From Staphylococcus sp. NAM3COL9 (lineage in GTDB: Bacteria > Bacillota > Bacilli > Staphylococcales > Staphylococcaceae), in assembly GCF_001431205.1 (NCBI RefSeq), contig NZ_LGPC01000015.1, forward strand, positions 34,767-98,766: a DNA stretch of 64,000 bases, written 5' to 3'. The notes under the pieces were generated by a model. That model ran no database searches and was not told where the DNA came from. It saw only the letters and a list, made by a program, of their open reading frames with translations. Made by a program: the position numbers and the translations under genes. Below are positions 1 through 8,611 of the stretch, piece by piece (position 1 is the first letter of the stretch; each line of letters starts with the position of its first letter).

Positions 1-396
1 CCGAATAACCCACAAGGTGGCGGAGGTAACTCAGAAGAAAAACCTAAACCAGAACAACCAAGTGAAGACGGAGACGATAATCCAACGAAACCATCAAATC
101 CGAATAACCCACAAGGTGGCGGAGGTAACTCAGAAGAAAAACCTAAACCAGAACAACCAAGTGAAGACGGAGACGATAATCCAACGAAACCATCAAATCC
201 GAATAACCCACAAGGTGGCGGAGGTAACTCAGAAGAAAAACCTAAACCAGAACAACCAAGTGAAGACGGAGACGATAATTCAACAGAACCGTCAAACCCT
301 GATAAAACGCAAAATGGTGAAGGAAGTTCAACAGAAAAACCTAAACCAGAGCAACCGAGTGAAGGACGAGAAGATAACGCAACGGAATCTCCAAAG
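1..396 (+). repeat. Tandem 99-bp coding repeats in sdrH
   Basis: Units at 1-99, 100-198, 199-297 and a diverged one at 298-396. The first two are nearly identical at DNA level and the third drifts only at its end. Each encodes 33 residues starting PNNPQGGGGNSEEKPKPEQP. Low divergence implies recent expansion or gene conversion, and the array probably continues upstream of the window. Confidence 0.95.
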
Positions 397-1185
397 CCTA
401 ATAAATCACCGAATCCTAACATACCTTCTGAATCTATCCAACAAAATCAGGGCAGTAAAAGTAATTCAGCAGATAATTCAGTGAATCATTCAAACTCGGT
501 CAGTTCTAAAAATGAACACACATCTTCAAACTTAAGTAATGGTAGGAATCAAAATACAAACAAGCAATATGCACAAGCTAATGAAAATATTGCAGGGGAT
601 AACAGTAATGATACGACTTATGGAGATTTGACGACGGAGAAAAAAAGTCAAAGTTCAAATCGAGGTGACAGCAAATTAGTTAATAGATTTAATCAAATGT
701 CTACAGGTTCTTTTAAATACAATCCTTTTATTTTGAACCAAGTTAAACAGCTTAATAATAATGTAGATAGTGTATCTGATAAAGATATTTCTTCTATTAT
801 AAGACGTCAAAGTTTTGCAGATAATTCATTTTTAAATGAGTTACAAAAGGGAACAAATTATTTTAAATTTCAATATTTCAACCCATTAAAATCAAGAAAT
901 TACTATAAAAATTTAGATAAGCAAGTTTTGGCATTAATTACTGGCGAAATAGGTTCTATGCCTGACTTAAAAACACCAGAAAACAAAAGTGACACATCTG
1001 GAAAATACGAATATCATTCAAGTAGTGATGAAGAAATGACGCATACAAACAACAAGAAATCAAAAGACACAATTGATATTAAATTCGAACGGACATTATT
1101 TGCTTTAATCACTGCAATAACGATGATTTTTATAGGTATAGTTGTAGGTTATTTTGTTTATCGCAGAAACAAAAAAGAAAATTAA
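1..1185 (+). CDS. sdrH: C-terminal part of membrane-anchored surface protein SdrH (5' end outside window)
   Basis: The reading frame is open from base 1, so the N-terminus lies outside the window; 394 residues are visible. It begins with three near-identical and one degenerate 33-residue repeats rich in Pro, Gly, Glu and Asn. A Ser/Asn-rich linker and a non-repetitive domain (about residues 230-330) follow, then one C-terminal membrane segment (TLFALITAITMIFIGIVVGY) and a short basic tail YRRNKKEN. No LPXTG motif is present, which fits SdrH (membrane anchored, not sortase linked). Position next to mroQ and groESL supports the name. In S. aureus SdrH carries Ser-Asp repeats; these repeats differ, so the assignment rests on synteny and C-terminal architecture. 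GTG at 481 is an internal codon, not the start. Confidence 0.8.
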   Translation, partial: PNNPQGGGGNSEEKPKPEQPSEDGDDNPTKPSNPNNPQGGGGNSEEKPKPEQPSEDGDDNPTKPSNPNNPQGGGGNSEEKPKPEQPSEDGDDNSTEPSNPDKTQNGEGSSTEKPKPEQPSEGREDNATESPKPNKSPNPNIPSESIQQNQGSKSNSADNSVNHSNSVSSKNEHTSSNLSNGRNQNTNKQYAQANENIAGDNSNDTTYGDLTTEKKSQSSNRGDSKLVNRFNQMSTGSFKYNPFILNQVKQLNNNVDSVSDKDISSIIRRQSFADNSFLNELQKGTNYFKFQYFNPLKSRNYYKNLDKQVLALITGEIGSMPDLKTPENKSDTSGKYEYHSSSDEEMTHTNNKKSKDTIDIKFERTLFALITAITMIFIGIVVGYFVYRRNKKEN

Positions 1186-1221
1186 TAGTTTTTGACATTT
1201 AACTTGTCATAGACAAATAAA

Positions 1222-1263
1222 AAATGGAAGGACTCATGTAATAAACATTGAGTTCTTCCATTT
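1222..1263. terminator. Bidirectional terminator between convergent sdrH and mroQ
   Basis: Inverted repeat AAATGGAAG(g)ACTCA paired with TGAGT(t)CTTCCATTT. It has an A-rich left flank and a T-rich right flank, so it can serve both convergent genes. Confidence 0.8.
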
Positions 1264-1286
1264 ATTTTATATAACTTAAAATTTAA

Positions 1287-2030
1287 TTAAAACATAAAGT
1301 TAAATATAAACGATGCAGATTCTTGTAGTTCTTTCATTTTTTCAGGACCAAAGTAAATTTGCACAATGGCGACAAAGCCATTTTGCATCATGTGTACAAG
1401 GATAGGAACCCATATACGTTTTGTATATACATACAATGCTGAGAAAATAAAGCCCATACCGAAATAGATGATAAAGAATGATGGATCTCCATGTGCTGCA
1501 CTAAAAATGATGGAGCTTACAATTCCAGCAATGAGAAATTTAAAAGTTTTATTGCCTTTCAATAGATTGTATAACTCACCAAATATCACTTTTCTAAATA
1601 AGAATTCTTCTAGAATTGGACCTACAATTGAAATTAATATGATGAATGTCGGGATTTCTTGTGCTATTTTCATCAATCTTTCCGTATTAGAGCTAGATTG
1701 AGGTGCGCCGAATACATGCATATTTATCATTCCTGCAACAACTTGATAAATCATAACAATCATATAACCTACGATTGCCCAAAGGATAACATATCTTTTC
1801 TTTTCCTTAGGCTGTAGCTCTAGTTGTGTAGGATTGGTAATGAAAAAGTTTATTAGTATGATGAGTAAAGTAGCTATAATAAACAAAATCACTTGTGTAT
1901 AAATATTAGCAAAGAGTATTTCCTTGCCACTTAAATTGTTAAATAAGCCTGCCATTTGTAGAAGAATCGGACCAAACTGTGCAAGGCCATATATAACTAA
2001 TGTCAAAATGGACACCCATAAACGAGACAT
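1287..2030 (-). CDS. mroQ: CPBP-family intramembrane protease MroQ
   Basis: 247-residue multi-pass membrane protein of the CAAX protease and bacteriocin-processing (CPBP, ABI) family. The catalytic signature EEFLFR starts at residue 141, with a second motif FSAAHGD containing His180. About six to eight hydrophobic segments span the chain. In S. aureus the protein at this locus, MroQ, supports agr quorum sensing by promoting AgrD peptide processing or export, and it lies beside sdrH as here. The start ATG at 2030 has a strong GGAGGT site. It is transcribed convergently with sdrH and divergently from groES. Family is certain; the MroQ role is inferred from synteny. Confidence 0.85.
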   Translation of the reverse strand: MSRLWVSILTLVIYGLAQFGPILLQMAGLFNNLSGKEILFANIYTQVILFIIATLLIILINFFITNPTQLELQPKEKKRYVILWAIVGYMIVMIYQVVAGMINMHVFGAPQSSSNTERLMKIAQEIPTFIILISIVGPILEEFLFRKVIFGELYNLLKGNKTFKFLIAGIVSSIIFSAAHGDPSFFIIYFGMGFIFSALYVYTKRIWVPILVHMMQNGFVAIVQIYFGPEKMKELQESASFIFNFMF

Positions 2031-2111
2031 AATAAACCTCCAAAAATTAGAATATACTCTATTTTATCGTAAAATTGCTGTTCACACAAAATTTAGTATA
2101 ATAGTTTTAAC

Positions 2112-2140
2112 TTGAAATATTGACCAACTTTGATTATTAT
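2112..2140 (+). promoter_or_regulatory. SigA promoter of groESL
   Basis: TTGAAA (2112-2117), 17-base spacer, TATTAT (2135-2140). The predicted start near 2147 lies just ahead of the CIRCE element, and the CtsR-like site lies in the spacer. Confidence 0.65.
2119..2135 (-). promoter_or_regulatory. CtsR operator-like heptad pair
   Basis: On the minus strand AATCAAA, three bases, GGTCAAT. This resembles the CtsR direct heptad repeat (RGTCAAA, NAN, RGTCAAA) with about three mismatches. It overlaps the groESL promoter spacer. Dual CtsR and HrcA control of groESL is known in staphylococci. Confidence 0.6.
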
Positions 2141-2150
2141 AGAAAGTGTA

Positions 2151-2177
2151 TTAGCACTCACAATGTTTAAGTGCTAA
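2151..2177. promoter_or_regulatory. CIRCE element (HrcA operator)
   Basis: TTAGCACTC, nine bases, AAGTGCTAA. This is the classic inverted repeat with a single mismatch in the right arm, placed just upstream of the groES ribosome binding site. Confidence 0.95.
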
Positions 2178-2207
2178 AAATTTTAGTATTTTAAGGAGGA
2201 ACAATCA

Positions 2208-2495
2208 ATGTTAAAGCCATTAGGTAACCGAGTAATTATTCAAAAAACAGAACAAGAGCAAACAACTAAAAGCGGTATCGTTTTAACTGATAGCGCTAAA
2301 GAGAAATCAAATGAAGGTACGATAATTGCAGTAGGTGCAGGACGTATTTTAAAAGATGGTTCTCGAGTTGCTCCTGAAGTGAATGAAGGCGACAATGTTG
2401 TTTTCCAACAATTTGCTGGAACTGAAGTTAAGCGTGGGGACGACACATACTTAATCGTTAACGAAGACGATATATTAGCAGTAATAGAAGAATAA
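2208..2495 (+). CDS. groES: Co-chaperonin GroES
   Basis: 95-residue Hsp10, the normal family length. It starts [12 protein letters not shown] and contains the mobile-loop segment followed by [13 protein letters not shown]. It caps the GroEL cavity during ATP-driven folding of cytosolic proteins. The start at 2208 follows AAGGAGGA. It is the first gene of the groESL operon, with groEL 57 bases downstream. It is controlled from the promoter carrying CtsR-like and CIRCE sites, so it is heat-shock inducible. Confidence 0.97.
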   Translation: MLKPLGNRVIIQKTEQEQTTKSGIVLTDSAKEKSNEGTIIAVGAGRILKDGSRVAPEVNEGDNVVFQQFAGTEVKRGDDTYLIVNEDDILAVIEE

Positions 2496-2546
2496 TCAAA
2501 ATTAAAACTAAAAAATATACAAATAATACGAACATCATGGAGGTAA

Positions 2547-4175
<1,629 letters not shown>

Positions 4176-4233
4176 TAGATTATAAACTTTTAAAATAAAG
4201 TTTATAAAAAAAGAGTATTTTAGTAATACTTAT

Positions 4234-4282
4234 AAGACGTCTTTTATTAAGTTATTAAACTTAGTGGAAGGCGTCTTTTTTA
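4234..4282 (+). terminator. Terminator of groESL
   Basis: AAGACGTCTT pairs with AAGGCGTCTT (one G-T pair), with a further inner stem TTAAGTT / AACTTAG, and T6 after the stem. Confidence 0.85.
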
Positions 4283-4639
4283 TGAAGGGTTTAAGCATAA
4301 ACCTGTAGCAACTTTTGGCAATATTAAATCTGATGTTGTGAAATATTGTGAGCTTGAATATCCTCAAAAAAATTTTTGAGCTTGTGTCCTACGTTCAAAA
4401 TGGGATGATTAAAAATACACTGTACTTTAGTAAGGTTTAATCATTAAATACTAAAATAAAACAGTTGAATTTGAAAGTGACTTATAGCATTATTTAACAT
4501 GTATAATGAAAAAATTATTGATATAAACGTATTAAGTGAGTAAAAATAACTTATTGAGGGTAGAGAAAGTAAGCATAAATATTATTTGCTACTTATAATT
4601 ATTATTTATGTGAAGTTTTTTAAGAAAGGGAGATTAACT
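4283..4639 (+). other. Intergenic stretch with a possible short gene remnant
   Basis: 357 bases without a confident gene. About 4271-4378 is open in one frame and reads ...KHKPVATFGNIKSDVVKYCE then ends ...YPQKNF and a stop. It lacks a start codon and ribosome binding site and begins inside the groEL terminator, so it looks like the tail of a decayed gene. I do not recognise the family. The rest (4380-4620) is AT-rich and presumably holds the promoter for the DinB-fold gene. Confidence 0.3.
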
Positions 4640-5107
4640 ATGACAAAAAAATCAGTGTACGATGTGATTGATACAGGTATTAATTATTTAATATCAGACT
4701 ATGACAAATGGAACATTGAAAGTATATTAGATAATGAAAGTGAACTCTTCCCTAATACGTTACATTGGCAATATGGTCACGTGTTAACTATTTTTGAATC
4801 TGCATTATCTTTATGTGAACAAAATGAAGTAGACATCCAAAAATATACACGCTTATTTGGCTATGGTTCTCATCCAGCTAATTGGGGCGACGAAGATATC
4901 CCAAGTGTGGATGAAATTATCAAAAATTTAAAAACGTTACCTGAACGTGCAAAAAAATTAACTGACCAACAATTAGAAGTTGAATTAACCGAAACGATTG
5001 CTGGTTGTAGTACGTTAGATGAATTGTTAGTTTTAAATGCAATTCATGTACCACTACATGCCGGTAAAATTGAAGAAATGGCACGTGTATTGAAACAGCA
5101 ACGTTAA
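4640..5107 (+). CDS. DinB-superfamily protein (putative metal-dependent four-helix protein)
   Basis: 155 residues from ATG 4640, which has AAAGGGAG eight bases upstream; an in-frame upstream extension to 4586 has no binding site. It matches the DinB/YfiT four-helix bundle fold in pattern. Histidines H42 and H47 (LHWQYGH) and H136 and H140 (HVPLHAGK) could supply the metal triad of the family. Members often act as thiol transferases or have unknown roles; no specific substrate can be inferred. It is monocistronic, convergent with the aminotransferase, and shares a bidirectional terminator. Confidence 0.7.
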   Translation: MTKKSVYDVIDTGINYLISDYDKWNIESILDNESELFPNTLHWQYGHVLTIFESALSLCEQNEVDIQKYTRLFGYGSHPANWGDEDIPSVDEIIKNLKTLPERAKKLTDQQLEVELTETIAGCSTLDELLVLNAIHVPLHAGKIEEMARVLKQQR

Positions 5108-5110
5108 TAT

Positions 5111-5158
5111 AAAAAAAGGATGAAATCACATGTATACAGCGATTTCATCCTTTTTTTT
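5111..5158. terminator. Bidirectional terminator
   Basis: Perfect stem AAAAGGATGAAATC / GATTTCATCCTTTT with A and T runs on either side, between two convergent genes. Confidence 0.92.
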
Positions 5159-5165
5159 ATTTGAT

Positions 5166-6455
5166 TTAGTTTTTTAGATCTTCAATTGCTTTAGCGATAG
5201 AATCAAATACATGTGGAATGTCATCTTTTTCTACACAGCTGAAAGCAATACGAATGTCTGTTGTATTAAGGGCAATGATGCCAATAGAGTATTTATTAAT
5301 TAAGTGTTGACGTAACTCTTCAGGGTCAATGTCTTTAACTTGTAACGCCATAAAATAGCCTGAGTTAAAATCATAAGCTTGCCAATATGATGCATATTTC
5401 TCATCATATACAACAGATTTTGTTACTTCATATCTAGCTTGTAACGTGTCGATATTATGTTGAATTTCTTTATCAAAAGTTTCGTGATTTTCGAGCACGT
5501 ATTTAACTGCGCTTTGCGAAGGTAATGGGCCACTTGAAATGTTACTTCGAATTAATCCTTTGATTTTAGCTTCTAAAACTTGTTTTGTTGTATCGTTTCC
5601 AACACCAAAACTGATGAAACCTACACGTAAGCCCCATGCAAAGAATTCCTTTGTGGCGCCATCTAAACGAATTGGTAATAAGTTGTCTAAATGTAAATTC
5701 GTTAATGCAGTGAATAATGACTGTGTATAAACATCTTCATAAAAGAGTCCATAGTATGCATCGTCAACTAAAGCAATGACGTTTGTACCACGTTCTGCTA
5801 ATGATTTTATTGCAGCAACAATAGTATGAACTTCATCTTTTGTTGGTGTATAACCAGTTGGGTTATTTGGATAATTTAATATTAAGATGACTTTGTCTTT
5901 ATTATAATTTTCTAGAGTATTAACTAAATTTTCTGTTGTAAAATGTCCTGCTTCGTCAAAAATATCATAGGTTTCAATTTCAGCACTATGTCTTGTACTA
6001 TAAACGAGTTTATAGTTGCCCCAATTATGCGTTGGAAGTAAGAGTGTATCACCACTATCGACGAACATGTCACCGACCAATGATAAGCCGTGTGTTAAAG
6101 CATTAGTAAGGATTGGTCTTGTCATGTCTTTTGCATCTAAATCTGGATTTTCTTTTAATGTTTTTTGTTGCCATAAATCACGAAGAGATTCTAAACCTTG
6201 TGGTGGAGCATAAGGGAAGATTTCATCTGGCTCTAAATGATCGAAGACGTCATTTAAAGTATTTGCGTACATCTTGCTATCTTTATATGTTGCCATTCCT
6301 ATCGTGGCATTATATTGTGTGGATTTTGCTTCCGCGGATTGGGATAATATACCTTTCGGGTAATATATTAATTTTCCTAGGTCGGAAAGCATGTCTGCAA
6401 CTTCTGGATTTGATTTAGATAATTGTTCGTTTAAATCTAAAGCTAAAGGATTCAT
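5166..6455 (-). CDS. PLP-dependent aminotransferase, class I/II
   Basis: 429-residue fold-type I aminotransferase. Visible family features are NYPNNPTGYTP in the cofactor region, the DDAYYGLFY segment with the Asp that contacts the pyridine nitrogen, and the Schiff-base lysine in DGATKEFFAWGLRVGF. Arg in the C-terminal IRIAFSC segment would bind the substrate carboxylate. The substrate is not evident; it is annotated generically or as an aspartate-type aminotransferase in staphylococci. ATG 6455 has AGAGGTT upstream. It is transcribed alone. Confidence 0.85.
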   Translation of the reverse strand: MNPLALDLNEQLSKSNPEVADMLSDLGKLIYYPKGILSQSAEAKSTQYNATIGMATYKDSKMYANTLNDVFDHLEPDEIFPYAPPQGLESLRDLWQQKTLKENPDLDAKDMTRPILTNALTHGLSLVGDMFVDSGDTLLLPTHNWGNYKLVYSTRHSAEIETYDIFDEAGHFTTENLVNTLENYNKDKVILILNYPNNPTGYTPTKDEVHTIVAAIKSLAERGTNVIALVDDAYYGLFYEDVYTQSLFTALTNLHLDNLLPIRLDGATKEFFAWGLRVGFISFGVGNDTTKQVLEAKIKGLIRSNISSGPLPSQSAVKYVLENHETFDKEIQHNIDTLQARYEVTKSVVYDEKYASYWQAYDFNSGYFMALQVKDIDPEELRQHLINKYSIGIIALNTTDIRIAFSCVEKDDIPHVFDSIAKAIEDLKN

Positions 6456-6571
6456 AGTTGGTCAACCTCTCTTTACTTTTTCAATGATAACCTTATATTA
6501 TCTCGAAATAGCATAAAATTAAAGTCTTGTGACTGTTTTAGACAGAAAATTTCAAAATTTAGTTATTTATA

Positions 6572-6600
6572 CGAACATACGTTCCGTTTTATGTTAGAAT
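6572..6600 (+). promoter_or_regulatory. LexA (SOS) box overlapping the promoter of a small toxin gene
   Basis: CGAACATACGTTCC at 6572-6585 matches the Gram-positive LexA/DinR consensus CGAACRNRYGTTYC at every position. It lies over the -35 region of a promoter whose extended -10 is TGT TAGAAT (-10 hexamer 6595-6600). LexA bound here should block transcription of the toxin mRNA starting near 6607. Confidence 0.85.
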
Positions 6601-6648
6601 ACGGATAGGCCATCAAAAAAATCCTACATGGCACTTTTTCTGTGGGAG

Positions 6649-6657
6649 GTGTAGTAT
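6649..6657 (+). repeat. Direct repeat copy 1 at toxin start codon
   Basis: GTGTAGTAT overlaps the end of the ribosome binding site and the toxin ATG. An identical copy lies at 6803-6811 inside the predicted antisense RNA, whose transcript would therefore be complementary to the toxin initiation region. Confidence 0.8.
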
Positions 6658-6754
6658 GATAGCGTGGTGGCAAGAAATGATTACAACTTTATTAACAGGT
6701 AGCTTACTTGTTGTATTCCGTGTTTGGTTAGAGCGTAAATGGAAGGACAAATAG
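6656..6754 (+). CDS. Fst-like type I toxin peptide (predicted)
   Basis: A 32-residue peptide from ATG 6656, with GGGAGG six bases upstream. It begins MIAWWQEM and continues TTLLTGSLLVVFRVWLERK, one membrane helix followed by a basic tail WKDK. The G...F..WL.R(K) pattern resembles the Fst/PepA1 family of pore-forming type I toxins, which depolarise the cell's own membrane. A LexA box upstream, a downstream antisense promoter, a bidirectional terminator and matching direct repeats support a toxin-antitoxin locus. The mRNA 5' end GGCCATC (6608-6614) can pair with GGTGGCC (6754-6760), as in folded type I toxin messages. Too short for ordinary gene callers. Toxicity is inferred, not shown. Confidence 0.75.
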   Translation: MIAWWQEMITTLLTGSLLVVFRVWLERKWKDK

Positions 6755-6770
6755 GTGGCCTTGCACAAAA

Positions 6771-6802
6771 AACCCCAAGTCTGATGACGCAGACTTGGGG
6801 TT
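6771..6802. terminator. Shared bidirectional terminator of the toxin and antitoxin RNAs
   Basis: A 13-bp perfect stem AACCCCAAGTCTG / CAGACTTGGGGTT with a six-base loop. On the minus strand it is followed by six T; on the plus strand only by a weak T-rich stretch. Confidence 0.85.
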
Positions 6803-6811
6803 GTGTAGTAT
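6803..6811 (+). repeat. Direct repeat copy 2 inside the antitoxin RNA
   Basis: GTGTAGTAT, identical to 6649-6657, immediately beyond the shared terminator stem. This mirrors the DRa/DRb arrangement of the pAD1 par locus, where repeats let the antisense RNA block toxin translation. Confidence 0.75.
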
Positions 6812-6879
6812 AATCCGTGGATACAATTACAATTTTATCATCATAGGTAATAGACTGCAAACAATATATTTAAATGTGA

Positions 6880-6907
6880 ATCATAAAAGTAGTTACATAA
6901 TTAGCAA
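6880..6907 (-). promoter_or_regulatory. Promoter of the antitoxin RNA
   Basis: Minus-strand TTGCTA and TATGAT separated by 16 bases. The -10 differs from TATAAT at one position. It has no LexA box, so expression should be constitutive. Confidence 0.55.
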
Positions 6908-6983
6908 GAATTTTTCTGAAATGAATTGCTTTTAGAAATTAACGCTAAAGTTTGATACAATGATATTGTTTGAGGTGAAGAGA

Positions 6984-7169
6984 GTGAAACATTTAACTAA
7001 AATATTTGTCATAATGGCAATGATATTACTCGTTGTAGGCTATTATTTACAGGCTATAGGTCATGAAGATTCTGGTGTTAAATTATTAATTGCTGCAATT
7101 ATGTTTATGGTTTGCGCTTTTATTGATCGTAATAATAAGCGTAAGAAAAAAGATAAACAGAATAAATAA
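6984..7169 (+). CDS. Small membrane protein of unknown function
   Basis: 61 residues from GTG 6984, which has GAGGTG six bases upstream; the ATG at 6960 has no binding site. It contains two hydrophobic segments (FVIMAMILLVVGYYLQ and LLIAAIMFMVCAFI) and a highly basic tail NNKRKKKDKQNK. I do not recognise a characterised family. It is monocistronic with its own terminator and precedes the pmt operon. Confidence 0.6.
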   Translation: MKHLTKIFVIMAMILLVVGYYLQAIGHEDSGVKLLIAAIMFMVCAFIDRNNKRKKKDKQNK

Positions 7170-7181
7170 CATTGTTGAACA

Positions 7182-7226
7182 TGCTATAAGAGAGATGAAG
7201 CGATATGCAAAATCTTACTTATAGCT
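7182..7226 (+). terminator. Terminator after the small membrane protein
   Basis: GCTATAAG pairs with CTTATAGC, followed by T7. Confidence 0.75.
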
Positions 7227-7274
7227 TTTTTTATGTTAATGGTTACTTATATGGGTGTTTGAATAAATTTATAC

Positions 7275-7303
7275 TTTACAACTGTACATACATTGTGTAT
7301 AGT
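7275..7303 (+). promoter_or_regulatory. pmtRABCD promoter
   Basis: TTTACA (7275-7280), 17 bases, TATAGT (7298-7303), placed 31 bases ahead of the pmtR start and overlapped by the operator palindrome. Confidence 0.8.
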
Positions 7304-7313
7304 GTATATACAC
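7302..7313. promoter_or_regulatory. Putative PmtR operator
   Basis: A perfect 12-bp palindrome GTGTATATACAC that overlaps the end of the -10 element. Position and symmetry fit autorepression by the GntR/YtrA-type regulator PmtR, which in S. aureus is released by phenol-soluble modulins. Confidence 0.7.
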
Positions 7314-7333
7314 AGTTGTGAGGGAGGACGTCC

Positions 7334-7714
7334 ATGAAAATACTTTTGAAAAATAGTGGTGAACAGCCAATCTATGAACAGATTAAGCAACAAATCAAAG
7401 AAAATATTTTGAAAGGATACGTTGCTCCTGGTGAACACTTACCTTCGATGAGAGAATTAGCACATGATTTGAGCGTTAGCGTTATAACAACAAAACGCGC
7501 ATATGAAGATTTAGAAAAAGATGGTTTTGTATTTACTATTAGAGGTAAGGGTACATATGTGAAAGAGCAAGATAGTTCAATTTTAAAAGAAAAACAGTTC
7601 ATGGTGATTGAAACACTTGCTAAATCAATAAGCAAAGAAGCTAAAACCATAGGCATGCCACTTTCAGAATTACAAGAAATTTTAGTGATGATTTTTGAGG
7701 AGGACGATGAATGA
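7334..7714 (+). CDS. pmtR: GntR-family (YtrA subfamily) repressor PmtR
   Basis: 126 residues with an N-terminal winged helix (about residues 10-75, PIYEQIKQQIKENILKGY then SMRELAHDLSVSVITTKRAY) and a short helical dimerisation tail, the YtrA layout without a large effector domain. It heads the pmt operon and overlaps pmtA by four bases. In S. aureus PmtR represses pmtABCD until its ligands, the phenol-soluble modulins, accumulate. ATG 7334 has GGGAGG upstream. Name from family plus the complete pmt context. Confidence 0.88.
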   Translation: MKILLKNSGEQPIYEQIKQQIKENILKGYVAPGEHLPSMRELAHDLSVSVITTKRAYEDLEKDGFVFTIRGKGTYVKEQDSSILKEKQFMVIETLAKSISKEAKTIGMPLSELQEILVMIFEEDDE

Positions 7715-8595
7715 ACGCAATCGAATTAAATGCTGTAGATTATCAGTATAAAAAATTCAAGTTAAATGATATTAGTTTTCGTGTTCCTCAAGGATTTATA
7801 ACTGGATTTATTGGTGCGAATGGTGTTGGTAAAACAACCATTATTAGAATGATTATGGATTTAATTCAGCCTGATGGTGGCGATGTGTTAATCTTTAATC
7901 AAAAAATGAAAGAACACCCTGAAGCTATAAAAAATAAAATTGGTTTCGTTTATTCCGAGCTGTATCTCAATGATAAATGGAATATTCAAAAAATTGAACA
8001 GTATGTTTCGCCATTTTATAGTACATGGGATCATCAAATATTTACATATTATCTTGAAAAATTTGATTTACCTGATAAGCAGAAAATCAAAACATTCTCA
8101 ACTGGTATGAAGATGAAGTTGTCTATTGCTATTGCTTTTAGTCATCATGCTGAATTATTTATCTTAGATGAGCCAACATCAGGGTTAGATCCGATCGTTC
8201 GAAACGAAGTTTTGGATGTAATTCAAAAAGAACTCATTGATGAAAAGAAAACAGTATTTATTTCCACGCATATCATTTCTGATTTGGAAAAAATCGCTGA
8301 TTATTTAGTGTATATAAAAGATAGTGAAATTGTACTGAATCAATTTTTAGATGATATTTTAAATAGATTCAAAGTAGTTAAAGGTGATATGCAACAATTA
8401 GACGAAGAATTGATTCAATTAACATATTATATAGAAGAAAACCGAACAGGATATATCGCGCTTACAGAGTATGCTCATATATTTCATGAAATTTTAGGAA
8501 ACAAGGTTGCAATAACTAAGCCAACGATTGAAGAATTAATGGTTTACCTTGAAAAAGGAACCCAGAAGACTGAACAAAAAAATTATGAAACTTAA
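7711..8595 (+). CDS. pmtA: PSM exporter ATP-binding subunit PmtA
   Basis: 294-residue ABC ATPase with Walker A GANGVGKTT (about residue 37), signature FSTGMKMKL and Walker B LFILDEPTSGLDP. The C-terminal 80 residues form an accessory domain common in this exporter class. With PmtB it forms half of the four-gene phenol-soluble modulin exporter, which in S. aureus is needed for PSM secretion and self-protection. It overlaps pmtR by four bases; pmtB follows after 16. Confidence 0.9.
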   Translation: MNAIELNAVDYQYKKFKLNDISFRVPQGFITGFIGANGVGKTTIIRMIMDLIQPDGGDVLIFNQKMKEHPEAIKNKIGFVYSELYLNDKWNIQKIEQYVSPFYSTWDHQIFTYYLEKFDLPDKQKIKTFSTGMKMKLSIAIAFSHHAELFILDEPTSGLDPIVRNEVLDVIQKELIDEKKTVFISTHIISDLEKIADYLVYIKDSEIVLNQFLDDILNRFKVVKGDMQQLDEELIQLTYYIEENRTGYIALTEYAHIFHEILGNKVAITKPTIEELMVYLEKGTQKTEQKNYET

Positions 8596-8611
8596 CAACT
8601 GGGGGCATTAG

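Larger units (their letters stand above)
6767..6873 (-). ncRNA. Predicted antisense antitoxin RNA
   Basis: A minus-strand promoter is visible: TTGCTA (6907-6902), 16 bases, TATGAT (6885-6880). It predicts a start near 6873. The RNA would run toward the toxin gene and end at the 13-bp hairpin 6771-6802, followed on this strand by T6, giving about 107 nt. It overlaps the 3' end of the toxin mRNA and carries the complement of the direct repeat at the toxin start. No expression evidence is available here. Confidence 0.6.

Noticed and set aside
17..484. 155-residue ORF of Lys/Asn/Gln repeats
   Set aside because: Out-of-frame shadow of the sdrH tandem repeats.
481..1185. GTG-started ORF as a separate gene
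   Set aside because: It is in frame with the open sdrH reading frame from base 1; the GTG is internal and has no ribosome binding site.
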